Under the pieces are notes generated by a model. The model made no database searches, was not told the origin of the DNA, and saw only the letters and a program-made list of their open reading frames with translations. A stretch of DNA of 64,000 bases from Lachnospiraceae bacterium UBA3310 (GTDB lineage Bacteria > Bacillota > Clostridia > Lachnospirales > Lachnospiraceae): positions 1-64,000 of the forward strand of contig DESQ01000028.1 of assembly GCA_002361355.1 (NCBI GenBank), read 5' to 3'. A program made the position numbers and the translations under genes. Position 1 is the stretch's first letter. Every line of letters begins with the position of its first letter. This document shows positions 14,517 to 22,610 of this stretch, piece by piece.

Positions 14517-15074
14517 TCAAAATGACGGATTTCCTGCAAAAAAGTAAGCGGCGAGTTGTGCCCGGGAACTGAACTCTTCTGTCTCCAACAGTTTTTTGAC
14601 CTCTTCCTTCGTATAAAAAGACGCGGTAATCTGTTCGTTTTCAGAAGTGTGATCCTCAAAATCACCCTCGGCCTCCACAAAGGCAATCTGTGTTTTCACG
14701 TCGGAAAAAGCCACTGCTGCAAAGGAAGGAGGCAGGATGCAGTTAATTTTCTTTACGGAAAGTCCGGTCTCCTCGTATAGTTCTCTCTGGATGCACTCTT
14801 CCAGAGATTCTCCTTCGTTTATCATTCCTGCACACAGATTATAGACAAAACGGTTGACGCCCATGCGAAATTCTCTGAGCAGGAGCATTTTTCCTTCGTG
14901 CCATGCCACAATGGACACGCCGCTGACCCGTTTTCCAATGGCATCGGGCCCCGGAATATCGCTTCTGCTGACAATCTCATATTTTTTTTCATGGCCTGCC
15001 TTATTTTGATAGACCAGCTCATAATTTTTCAGATATTTGCCGTCCTTTACTTTTTCCATATGTAAAAGCTTCAT
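14517..15074 (-). CDS. NUDIX hydrolase (ADP-ribose pyrophosphatase-like)
   Basis: The Nudix box GMINEGESLEECIQRELYEETGL of this 185-residue protein (residues ~90-112) matches GX5EX7REUXEEXGU. The N-terminal strand region resembles ADP-ribose pyrophosphatases, but substrate cannot be assigned from sequence. It is located between the RNase E/G gene and lspA, with no strong terminator on either side. Confidence 0.88.
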   Translation of the reverse strand: MKLLHMEKVKDGKYLKNYELVYQNKAGHEKKYEIVSRSDIPGPDAIGKRVSGVSIVAWHEGKMLLLREFRMGVNRFVYNLCAGMINEGESLEECIQRELYEETGLSVKKINCILPPSFAAVAFSDVKTQIAFVEAEGDFEDHTSENEQITASFYTKEEVKKLLETEEFSSRAQLAAYFFAGNPSF

Positions 15075-15093
15075 GAGTGTCGTCCTTTCTTTC

Positions 15094-16290
15094 TTACGGT
15101 GTCCGTAGCTGCTCTGCGAGGCTGGGCGCCACCTTTTTCCGGGTTAACTCCATCAGGCCAAGGGCTGTCATGTCAAGCGCACTTGCAGGAACGGGATCCT
15201 GCTTTAACAGCTTTCGCATGTATTCCAAAATCTCCGTTTCCCGTTTTTTATTCTTTAGATTGATAAAATCCACCAGAATCATGCCGGAAAGGTTTCTGGC
15301 CCGCAGATGCAGGGCTATCATCTCTGCGGCCTCCCTGTTAATGCGGTAAAAGGTTTCTTCCTTATCTTTGCCGGACTCGTATTTTCCCGTGTTTACGTCG
15401 ATGGAGACCAGCGCTTCCGTAGGTTCTATGACAAGGTAGCCGCCGGATTTCAGCCATACTTTTTTATCCGTAAGTTCCTTGAAGCGCGCTTCTACAGAAT
15501 AGAGTTTGTAAAGAGGAAGCAGGGAATCTTCATAGAAACGCAGGGGAATCCCCATTCTTTCACAGTAAGGCGTAAGAACGCCATAAACTTCCGACAGGTC
15601 TGTGACCACCTCGTCGTATTCCGAACGATAGGCATTTTCGATAAAGGTGACGTAATCCGGTTTTCCCTGATATAAGCAGCTATAGCAGGTGCGAAACGGG
15701 CCGGTTTCCAGAATCCGATCCATGGCTGCCATCAGCTCCTGCGCCTCTTTTAGCAAAGGCGCGGTATCGGTAAGCGCTCCGGCATTTGTCCGGACAATCA
15801 GCAGGTAACGTCCGACAATCTCTGACAGGGCTTTCATGTCCCGAAACCGTGTCTGGGTTTCGGCATTCAGTTTAGCGGACACCTGCACGCCCATGGCTTG
15901 CTTTTTCCCGTGGACGGCAATCACCGCGTACTGTCCGGCGAGAGAAAGCTTTGTGGTCACGCCCGCAAGTTTTGTTTTCATGGGCTCTCTGGCAATCTGC
16001 ACCAGAAGTTCGTCTCCCACTTTAAGGGAACCGTCCGGTTTACGGTTCGTGAGCTTTGCCTCCGCCGCCTCGGTAAGAGGCAGAAACGTGAGATAGCCGC
16101 CTCCAAGGTCGATGAAGGCGGCGGCTATATTTTGGGAAATGCTCTGTACTTTGCCAACATAAATATTGCCAACTGCGTATTCGTTCGACTTTAAGACTTG
16201 TGCTGACAATATTTGGTTGTTTTGCATTAACACAGCAAGACGCTTGTCACTTTGCTGCGTGATCAGAATATGACCCTTGTGTGTTTTCAT
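15094..16290 (-). CDS. RNase E/G family endoribonuclease
   Basis: This 398-residue RNase G-like protein has an S1 RNA-binding domain split into residues ~28-110, then RNase H-like and DNase I-like catalytic parts with the metal-binding aspartates in VSIDVNTG and LVDFINLK. It lacks the C-terminal degradosome scaffold of E. coli RNase E. I chose the ATG at 16290 (MKTHKGHILITQQ); longer starts run into a hairpin and lack a ribosome site. It functions in mRNA decay and rRNA or tRNA processing. The gene follows the TIGR03960/TIGR03936 pair, a conserved clostridial order interrupted here by merR-ybjQ. Confidence 0.9.
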   Translation of the reverse strand: MKTHKGHILITQQSDKRLAVLMQNNQILSAQVLKSNEYAVGNIYVGKVQSISQNIAAAFIDLGGGYLTFLPLTEAAEAKLTNRKPDGSLKVGDELLVQIAREPMKTKLAGVTTKLSLAGQYAVIAVHGKKQAMGVQVSAKLNAETQTRFRDMKALSEIVGRYLLIVRTNAGALTDTAPLLKEAQELMAAMDRILETGPFRTCYSCLYQGKPDYVTFIENAYRSEYDEVVTDLSEVYGVLTPYCERMGIPLRFYEDSLLPLYKLYSVEARFKELTDKKVWLKSGGYLVIEPTEALVSIDVNTGKYESGKDKEETFYRINREAAEMIALHLRARNLSGMILVDFINLKNKKRETEILEYMRKLLKQDPVPASALDMTALGLMELTRKKVAPSLAEQLRTP

Positions 16291-16342
16291 AGATCGTGCG
16301 CATCTTTCTTTCCCAGAAGCTGTAATCCATCGCAATTCTTGC

Positions 16343-16366
16343 GTCGCAGGGTGCTGACCCTGCGAC
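16343..16366 (-). promoter_or_regulatory. Perfect hairpin in the RNase E/G leader
   Basis: GTCGCAGGGT and ACCCTGCGAC (10 bp) enclose GCTG, about 53 nt before the start codon. No T-tract follows on either strand, so it is unlikely to be a terminator. Confidence 0.55.
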
Positions 16367-16396
16367 AATTATAGCACACTATGGCCCGAATGCAAA

Positions 16397-16714
16397 TTAA
16401 GGATTCTTATATTTTACGGCAGTACCGTAGGCGATTACTTCTGCCGCGCCCTGCATTACCGACGAGGAAGCATACCGCACGTTAATTATGGCGTCGGCGT
16501 TCAGGGCGGCCGCTTCATCCACCATGCGCTTTACAGCCATCTGCCTTGCCTGATTCAACATTTCCGTATACTCTTTGACTTCTCCGCCGACCAGCGTTTT
16601 GATACCTGCCATAAAATCTTTGCCAAAGTTCTTTGTTTGTACGATACTTCCCTTGACAATTCCTAACGGTTCCAGTTCCTTTCCTGTAATATAATCAATA
16701 TTTACGAGCAACAT
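16397..16714 (-). CDS. YbjQ/UPF0145 family protein
   Basis: This 105-residue YbjQ-like (heavy-metal-binding domain, DUF74) protein has the family core ALNADAIINVRYASSSVMQGAAEVIAYGTAVKYK. The family forms pentamers and its function is not established. The ATG at 16714 has GGAGGAG upstream and overlaps the end of the merR gene by 20 bp, so the two are translated from one message. The pairing with a membrane-anchored MerR regulator suggests an envelope- or metal-related role, but this is inference. Confidence 0.88.
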   Translation of the reverse strand: MLLVNIDYITGKELEPLGIVKGSIVQTKNFGKDFMAGIKTLVGGEVKEYTEMLNQARQMAVKRMVDEAAALNADAIINVRYASSSVMQGAAEVIAYGTAVKYKNP

Positions 16715-17333
16715 CCTCTTCTCCTCCTTCCAACTCTTTGATGCGCTGCAAAAGCGCAACGATTACGGCATAGATAATAAAAAGGGGAATCAATAGAAAC
16801 AACCCGAAAAGCAGGTTCGGAATCGGGTCTTGCGTGTAGCCCCAGACCATTGTACCGATAAGTACAGCCATGATCAGAATAAAGAAGATAGCTGCGAGAA
16901 TAGAGCCCCGCTTTTTTCTGATCGTGTCGCTTGACACATTCCTGAATTTTGTTCCCTTTTCTTCCATTTCCATCATCCTTTCCAGATATTTGTCAGGGGA
17001 AAGGTTCTGATAAAGATTGCTGTCCTCCAGAATCAGGCGGCACAGCCCGGAAGTTTCCGCAAGATTTGCCTTTTCGCGCTCCAATACGATGAGCTGCCGG
17101 TTCAAAGCGTCCATAAGGAGCAGTTCTCCGTTCTGGATTCGCCTGATTTCCTCGATAGGCATGGAAAGCTTACGCAGAAGTTTGATCTTCTTTAAGCAAT
17201 TCACATCTGCTTCATCGTATTCCCGGTAACCATTCTCACTGTTCCGCTTCGGGTGCAGGAGTCCCTGTTGTTCATAAAAACGAATGTTCTTCTTAGTAAC
17301 GCCCACCTGCTGTTCCACTTCGTTAATCTTCAT
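16695..17333 (-). CDS. Membrane-anchored MerR-family regulator
   Basis: In this 212-residue protein, residues 1-~70 form a MerR winged HTH (MKINEVEQQVGVTKKNIRFYEQQGLLHPKR) and ~75-110 the dimerisation coiled coil. The C-terminal part contains two transmembrane helices (~145-167 and ~172-197). A membrane-tethered MerR activator is unusual; such proteins presumably read an envelope signal. Its own promoter has the 19-bp spacer expected for MerR-type control. It is co-transcribed with ybjQ. Confidence 0.88.
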   Translation of the reverse strand: MKINEVEQQVGVTKKNIRFYEQQGLLHPKRNSENGYREYDEADVNCLKKIKLLRKLSMPIEEIRRIQNGELLLMDALNRQLIVLEREKANLAETSGLCRLILEDSNLYQNLSPDKYLERMMEMEEKGTKFRNVSSDTIRKKRGSILAAIFFILIMAVLIGTMVWGYTQDPIPNLLFGLFLLIPLFIIYAVIVALLQRIKELEGGEEDVARKY

Positions 17334-17426
17334 TTTTTTAGTGTTCCCCCTTCCCGTTTTCTTAGTGCTCCTCTTTTCCCCGATATCTTTTGGGACTCTT
17401 CTTCCGGTATTTCCTCTGACACCGTA

Positions 17427-17457
17427 AGAATAAGGCTTCCACCAGGGGGAAGGTCAA
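17427..17457 (-). promoter_or_regulatory. MerR-type promoter-operator with 19-bp spacer
   Basis: TTGACC (17452-17457) and TATTCT (17427-17432) on the minus strand are 19 bp apart. The spacer carries the inverted repeat CTTCC-N-GGAAG centred on CCCCTGGT. This layout is diagnostic of MerR-activated promoters and implies autoregulation of merR-ybjQ. Confidence 0.8.
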
Positions 17458-17482
17458 GCGGATTAAAAAATTTTTTAAAAAT

Positions 17483-18181
17483 TTATCCGACCTCGGCAAG
17501 CGGCACAAACCGGTGCGCCTCCCCCTCCCCGGCCAGATCCGTATAAGTTTCCAGACGCACCACCTGATAGGCAGGGGCCGGAATTTCCACCCCGGCAAAC
17601 TGACAGAACTTTTCAAAAACCATGGAAGGTTTGATATTGCCGCTGCTGCTGGCATTTACCAGCATACGGACGGAACCGTCCGTATCGGAATTGATTTCAT
17701 AGATCCCCTGTTTTAAATCAAGCTCGATAACGCTCTTTTTGGTTTCCTTGGTATAGAAAATTGCCTCCTGTTCGTAAAACGCCCGTATCTTCCCGCAAAG
17801 ATCTTCCACCGGGAAAGCGCCTTCCTTCATGTGGAGCCGGTACGAAGCCGCCGCCACGCTTGCCATGGCGTTTTTGGCATGATCCGGCAAAATGGTGACG
17901 GAAAGAATTTCCAAGCCCTCCACCATGACCTGATTTAAAGAACGCTTCATGTCCTCGGGGGAAGTCATGGAACACAACTCGATATCCATATATTCCCCAA
18001 AACTTTCGATTCCCACGCCAAGGGGCGCGGCGAAGGACATGATCTGGTGGGGGCTGAAGCCTTCCGAATATTTCACATCGATTTCAGCCCGTCTTAACGC
18101 TTTCTGAAAAAAGCGCATCGTGTCCAGATGACCAATAAATTTCATGACGCCGTATTTGGCGAATCTAATCCTTACTTTCAT
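17483..18181 (-). CDS. TIGR03936 family protein (radical SAM-associated, DUF2344)
   Basis: This 232-residue DUF2344 protein (MKVRIRFAKYGVMKFIGHLDTMRFFQKALRRAEIDVKYSEGFSPHQIMSFAAPLGVG is the conserved N-terminal region, cited here only by position 1-57) is nearly always encoded directly after a TIGR03960 radical SAM gene, as here with 8 bp between. In some bacteria the two are fused. The enzymatic role is unknown. No separate promoter is visible. Confidence 0.9.
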   Translation of the reverse strand: MKVRIRFAKYGVMKFIGHLDTMRFFQKALRRAEIDVKYSEGFSPHQIMSFAAPLGVGIESFGEYMDIELCSMTSPEDMKRSLNQVMVEGLEILSVTILPDHAKNAMASVAAASYRLHMKEGAFPVEDLCGKIRAFYEQEAIFYTKETKKSVIELDLKQGIYEINSDTDGSVRMLVNASSSGNIKPSMVFEKFCQFAGVEIPAPAYQVVRLETYTDLAGEGEAHRFVPLAEVG

Positions 18182-18189
18182 AGACTGTC

Positions 18190-20070
18190 TTACCCTCGCG
18201 CCCCATCTTTATCATAACAAATCCCGCACCCGAACCGGTTCGCCCCGCAGCCCTGACACTGCGCTTTGCAGTTGGGGCTTACGGTCCCTTCCCTGGCCTT
18301 CTTCCACTCCCGCAGTAAAAACTCCCTTGTCACGCCACAGTCCAGAAAGTCCCAGGGGAAAATCTCGTCGTCCGCCCGCTCCCTTGTGGTGTAAAATCCA
18401 ATATCCACACCACATTCTTTGAAACTGTCAAGCCACAGGTCATTGTGGAAATACTCGCTCCAGGAGTCGAACATACAGCCCTTTTCGTAGGCTTTTTTAA
18501 TTACTTTGGCAATGCGCCTGTCTCCTCTGGCAAGAACGCCCTCCAGGACGCTCACGTCCGCCTCGTGCCAGTTGTATTTGATGCTTTTCTGGTTTAACTG
18601 GCTCATAATGCCCTGTTTGGTCAGGTGTGCCTTGTCGAGAAACTCTTCTTTGGTGCACATAGGCGCCCACTGGAACGGCGTAAAGGGCTTGGGGATAAAA
18701 AAGGAAGTGCTGGTGACGATCTGTACCTTGCCGTTTACCCGCTTGTCCTTCGGCACAGCCTCGAAAAAGGCCGCCGCTATCTTGTTGGAGAGGTCGCCGA
18801 TGCCGAGAATGTCCTCTTCCGTCTCCGTGGGAAGCCCCAGCATAAAATAGAGTTTTACCCTCGTCCAGCCGCCCTGGAAAGCAAGCGTCGCGCCCCTTAA
18901 AATATCATCCTCTGTCAGTCCCTTGTTGATCACGTCCCGCAGCCGCTGGCTGCCAGCCTCCGGCGCAAATGTAAGGCTGCTCTTCTTCACGTCCTGTACT
19001 TTGCCCATCACATCCAGAGAAACAGAGTCAATCCGCAGGGAAGGCAGGGAAATGTTCGTGTGTCTCTGCCCACATTCCGCAATCAGGAAATCCAGAAGCT
19101 CGTCCAGCCTGGAATAATCGCTGGAACTTAAGGAACTTAGGGAGATCTCCTCGTGCCCTGTATTTTTCAGCATCTCCACCGCATATTCCTTCAATTGATC
19201 CACATCCCGCTCCCTGACCGGACGGTAAAGCTGTCCCGCCTGACAGAAACGGCATCCCCGGATGCAGCCCCGCTGAATTTCCAGCGTCACCCGGTCCTGG
19301 GTCACCTTGATAAAGGGGACAACAGGTTTCATGGGATAGGGAATGGCTGTCACATCCGTAGCGATTTCCTTTAAGATCACGTCGGGAATGTCATCATATC
19401 GCTTTCTTCGTCCCCGTATCGTGCCGTCCTCGTTGTAGAGTTCCTCATAAAACTGCGGTACATAGATGCCAGGGATTTTTGCCGCGCCCCGCAGGAAATC
19501 CTGCCTGGTGCCGCCCTGACTTCTATTTTCCAGATACCAGTCAAAGAGGGGCCGGTACTGGGTTTCCCCCTCGCCAATATAAAACAGGTCAAAAAAGGCC
19601 GCAATGGGTTCCGGATTGTAGGTACAGGGGCCGCCGCCGATCACGATAGGCATATCCTCGCCCCGGTCTTCTGAAAGAAGCGGGATCTGCGAAAGCTCAA
19701 GCACCTGTAAAATATTGGTGTAACACATTTCATACTGGATCGTAATGCCAAGGAAGTCCATATCCCGTACAGGTTCCTGTGATTCCAGTCCAAACAGGGG
19801 AATCGACTCCCTGCGCATGATGGCGTCTAAATCCACCCATGGCGAATAGACGCGCTCGCACCACACATCCTCCCACTCATTTAACATACTGTACAGAATC
19901 TGGATTCCCAGATGGGACATGCCGATTTCGTAGACATCGGGAAAACACATGGCAAAACGCACGGCAGTCTTTGCCTTATCCTTTATCACGGAATTGACCT
20001 CATTGCCGATATAGCGGGCCGGTTTCTCCACCTGCATCAGAATTTCGTCGCTCAACGCTAATTGATTCAT
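18190..20070 (-). CDS. TIGR03960 family B12-binding radical SAM protein
   Basis: This 626-residue protein has an N-terminal B12-binding-like domain (~20-190), a radical SAM core with the cluster motif RGCIRGCRFCQ (~268-278) and a C-terminal cysteine-rich stretch (CQGCGANRFGCGICY). It is probably a methylthiotransferase-like or RNA-modifying enzyme acting with the downstream TIGR03936 protein; substrate unknown. It is the first gene after a TTGACT-17-TATACT promoter and heads the cluster leading toward the ribosomal genes. Confidence 0.92.
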   Translation of the reverse strand: MNQLALSDEILMQVEKPARYIGNEVNSVIKDKAKTAVRFAMCFPDVYEIGMSHLGIQILYSMLNEWEDVWCERVYSPWVDLDAIMRRESIPLFGLESQEPVRDMDFLGITIQYEMCYTNILQVLELSQIPLLSEDRGEDMPIVIGGGPCTYNPEPIAAFFDLFYIGEGETQYRPLFDWYLENRSQGGTRQDFLRGAAKIPGIYVPQFYEELYNEDGTIRGRRKRYDDIPDVILKEIATDVTAIPYPMKPVVPFIKVTQDRVTLEIQRGCIRGCRFCQAGQLYRPVRERDVDQLKEYAVEMLKNTGHEEISLSSLSSSDYSRLDELLDFLIAECGQRHTNISLPSLRIDSVSLDVMGKVQDVKKSSLTFAPEAGSQRLRDVINKGLTEDDILRGATLAFQGGWTRVKLYFMLGLPTETEEDILGIGDLSNKIAAAFFEAVPKDKRVNGKVQIVTSTSFFIPKPFTPFQWAPMCTKEEFLDKAHLTKQGIMSQLNQKSIKYNWHEADVSVLEGVLARGDRRIAKVIKKAYEKGCMFDSWSEYFHNDLWLDSFKECGVDIGFYTTRERADDEIFPWDFLDCGVTREFLLREWKKAREGTVSPNCKAQCQGCGANRFGCGICYDKDGARG

Positions 20071-20105
20071 ACCAAATACCCTCTGCTTTTTTGCTCAGTA
20101 TTTTT

Positions 20106-20134
20106 AGTATATCGAACTTGCGGCGTAAAGTCAA
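20106..20134 (-). promoter_or_regulatory. Promoter of the radical SAM gene pair
   Basis: TTGACT (20129-20134) and TATACT (20106-20111) on the minus strand have a 17-bp spacer. Confidence 0.8.
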
Positions 20135-20176
20135 AGAAGAACAGGTTCTATGCAAAAGCGGCTCCGGTAAGGCAGG

Positions 20177-20587
20177 TCACTCAAACAATTCCGCCAGTTC
20201 CTCCATCACGGCATTTTCGCCGCCGTCGTACAGATGAAGGCTGTCCGCTGTAATCATCTGATAGATGTCGTCCGTATTGTAAGACAGAATCGTGCTCTCT
20301 CTGGTGTCGCAGAGCAAAAAGCCTACAAACAAAAGAACCGCAAGTACCATGCGGTATTTAAAACTGCTCATGGAGCCATCCTGCGCGCCGACTTCCCCGG
20401 TTGGAATCCCATAACCGGAAAGCCCGTCGGCTTCCGTGAGTTGTCCTTTTTCAAAAAGAGGCATCTGCGGTTCCTTTCCGTAAAGAATACTCTCCCGCTG
20501 CCTTAGTTTCAGGCGGTTGCCCAGATTTTCTTCCCTGATATATCTTGCCAGTTCCATTTTCTTTTCCGGCGTTATTTTCTTTTCCAT
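20177..20587 (-). CDS. Hypothetical single-pass membrane protein
   Basis: This 136-residue protein has no family that I recognise. Residues 1-~75 are charged, a hydrophobic segment follows at ~82-98 (YRMVLAVLLFVGFLLCD), and a ~38-residue C-terminal part is acidic. The orientation is probably N-in. The ATG at 20587 is chosen; an upstream in-frame TTG at 20620 lacks a site. It stands between the his operon terminator and the radical SAM promoter. Confidence 0.7.
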   Translation of the reverse strand: MEKKITPEKKMELARYIREENLGNRLKLRQRESILYGKEPQMPLFEKGQLTEADGLSGYGIPTGEVGAQDGSMSSFKYRMVLAVLLFVGFLLCDTRESTILSYNTDDIYQMITADSLHLYDGGENAVMEELAELFE

Positions 20588-20642
20588 CCTGCATGATCTC
20601 TTTTCACATCCTTTTTTCAATGCATTTTATGCAAAATTCCGC

Positions 20643-20670
20643 AAAAAAAGAACGCACCCCGAAGGGTGCG
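20643..20670 (-). terminator. Terminator of the histidine operon
   Basis: CGCACCC/GGGTGCG (20653-20659, 20664-20670) closes on a four-base UUCG-type loop when read on the minus strand. TTCTTTTTTT follows. Confidence 0.85.
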
Positions 20671-20673
20671 GCC

Positions 20674-21957
20674 TTATCTCTGGGCAAGCTCTGTCGTAAT
20701 CTCTTCCCATGTGATATTTTTTTCCGCCATCAGCACCATCATATGATACAGGAAATCCGAAATTTCATATTTGATCTCGTTGGCATTGGGATTCTTGGCG
20801 GCTATGACAATCTCTGTCGCCTCCTCCCCCAGCTTCTTTAGGATCTTATCAATGCCCTTGTCAAACAGATAGTTTGTATAAGAACCGTCTTTCGGGTGGA
20901 TTTTCCTGTCCTTGATCACGTCAAACACCTGCTCAAACACTTTGAGCGGGTTTGTCTCCTCGTACTCCTTCGCCATGATTTCATTGAAGAAGCAGGAGCG
21001 GGAACCGGTGTGGCAGGCTGCACCGATCTGGGAAACTTTGGCGAGAATGGTGTCCTTGTCGCAGTCCGCCGTCAAAGATTTCACATACTGGAAATGACCA
21101 CTGGTCTCTCCTTTGACCCACAGTTCCTGCCGGCTCCTGCTGTAGTAAGTCATCTTGCCGGTTCTCAGGGTCGTATTGTAGGCCTCCTCATTCATGTAAG
21201 CCACCATCAGCACTTCATCCGTCTTGTAGTCCTGTACCACCACCGTCACATGGCCGTCGCCGTTTAGCTTAAATTCCTCCCAGGGAATTGCCGGTTCAAA
21301 GGTGTTTACGGTGATATCATTATTCTGGCACAGAGCCTTGATCGCCAAAAGTTCCTTCGCGTTCTCGTTGATGGCGTAACCGGAGATACCACAGATGTTG
21401 TCATTTCCCAAAAGCTCCAGAATTTTGTCCAGAGAAACTTCCGGCACGGAAGCGATCATGGGAAAACGGGAAACGGCAATGGATTCTTTCAGACAGGTCT
21501 CCTTTACCAGAATGATTTCCCCGATAAATTCGTCGATCAGGGCCTCGTTTCTTGTGATGCTGTCAGCCTCCGTCACGCAGGCGACAATTTTATCCTTCCC
21601 GAACTTTTTCGATACCTCTGCCGTAATCTCGATATTGCCCGGCTTGGAATAGTTGAGCGCCGCTTTTTTACAGCCTGCATAGAGCAGCTTTTTAATGTCC
21701 TCCATGCGCTTTACGTTGCCGGCGCCGATCACAGGAATCTCTGCTTCGCTGCAGATGGCCTTGATGATGTCAAGCGCCTCCTCATGGGCGGCGTCGCCCT
21801 CGGACATATCGTAGACAATCAGTTCATCCGCGTTGTTGTCACTATAAAATTTTGCCAGCGACACCGGGTTCGTATCGATGATCGTGCTGTCGGAAAAACC
21901 CTTTACCGCGTCGCCCTTATATAAATAAATGCAAGGAATAAATTTTTTGTATGCCAT
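20674..21957 (-). CDS. hisIE: HisIE with N-terminal HisA/HisF-like domain
   Basis: This 427-residue protein has three parts. Residues ~1-205 are a HisA/HisF-like TIM barrel. Residues ~220-315 are phosphoribosyl-AMP cyclohydrolase (HisI; YYSRSRQELWVKGETSGHFQ, DCDKD, zinc ligands in CHTGSRSCFF). Residues ~325-427 are phosphoribosyl-ATP pyrophosphatase (HisE; LGEEATEIVIAAKN). It performs steps 2 and 3 of histidine synthesis. In the barrel the first catalytic Asp of HisF (IPCLD) is replaced (IPCIY), so the domain is probably not a working HisF or HisA. The start at 21957 follows AAAGGG. This long form is found in other Lachnospiraceae. It is the last gene of the operon. Confidence 0.92.
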   Translation of the reverse strand: MAYKKFIPCIYLYKGDAVKGFSDSTIIDTNPVSLAKFYSDNNADELIVYDMSEGDAAHEEALDIIKAICSEAEIPVIGAGNVKRMEDIKKLLYAGCKKAALNYSKPGNIEITAEVSKKFGKDKIVACVTEADSITRNEALIDEFIGEIILVKETCLKESIAVSRFPMIASVPEVSLDKILELLGNDNICGISGYAINENAKELLAIKALCQNNDITVNTFEPAIPWEEFKLNGDGHVTVVVQDYKTDEVLMVAYMNEEAYNTTLRTGKMTYYSRSRQELWVKGETSGHFQYVKSLTADCDKDTILAKVSQIGAACHTGSRSCFFNEIMAKEYEETNPLKVFEQVFDVIKDRKIHPKDGSYTNYLFDKGIDKILKKLGEEATEIVIAAKNPNANEIKYEISDFLYHMMVLMAEKNITWEEITTELAQR

Positions 21958-22006
21958 ACTGTCTGTGTACCCTTTCTTTTGTTGCTTAAAAGAAGTTCTT
22001 CCCACA

Positions 22007-22597
22007 TTAGGCTAAAGAACCTTTGGTGCTGAGTACGCCCTGTATCCGGGGATCGTAGGACACGGCCTCGTCGAGCGCCTTGCCGAAAGCCTTGAACATG
22101 GCTTCGATCATATGGTGGGCGTTTTTGCCGCTTATCATTTTGATATGCAGGTTCATGCACGCGCTGTAACTTACCGCGTAAAAAAATTCCCGCACAAGCT
22201 CCGTGTCCAGCTCTCCCACCCGCTCCACGGGAAATTCGCAGTCAAAAGCAAAGTAAGGCCTCCCGCACAGGTCAATGACACAGAGACAGAGCGCGTCGTC
22301 CATCGGCAGGAGAAAGGAACCGTAGCGTTTGATTCCGGCCTTGTCTCCGAGGGCGTCCTTAATTGCCGTGCCGAGCACGATACCCGCATCCTCCACGCTA
22401 TGGTGGCCGTCCACCTCCAGATCTCCGTTGACCTGTATGGTCAAATCAAAAAAGCCGTGTTTGGAAAAGCCGGCGAGCATGTGGTCAAAAAAGCCGATGC
22501 CGGTAGCAAGCTCACTCTTTCCCGCCCCGTCTAAATTGAGGGTCGCTTTAATTTTTGTTTCCTTCGTGTTCCGTTCTATGGCTGCTGTTCTGGGCAT
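22007..22597 (-). CDS. hisB: Imidazoleglycerol-phosphate dehydratase
   Basis: This 196-residue monofunctional HisB (step 7 of the pathway) shows the paired metal-binding histidine motifs: GIGFFDHMLAGFSKHG, DGHHSVEDAGI, FFYAVSYSACMNLHI and NAHHMIEAMFKAFG. It lacks the histidinol-phosphatase domain of enteric HisB. It lies between hisD (13 bp) and hisIE. Confidence 0.96.
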   Translation of the reverse strand: MPRTAAIERNTKETKIKATLNLDGAGKSELATGIGFFDHMLAGFSKHGFFDLTIQVNGDLEVDGHHSVEDAGIVLGTAIKDALGDKAGIKRYGSFLLPMDDALCLCVIDLCGRPYFAFDCEFPVERVGELDTELVREFFYAVSYSACMNLHIKMISGKNAHHMIEAMFKAFGKALDEAVSYDPRIQGVLSTKGSLA

Positions 22598-22610
22598 GAC
22601 ACCCTCCTTT

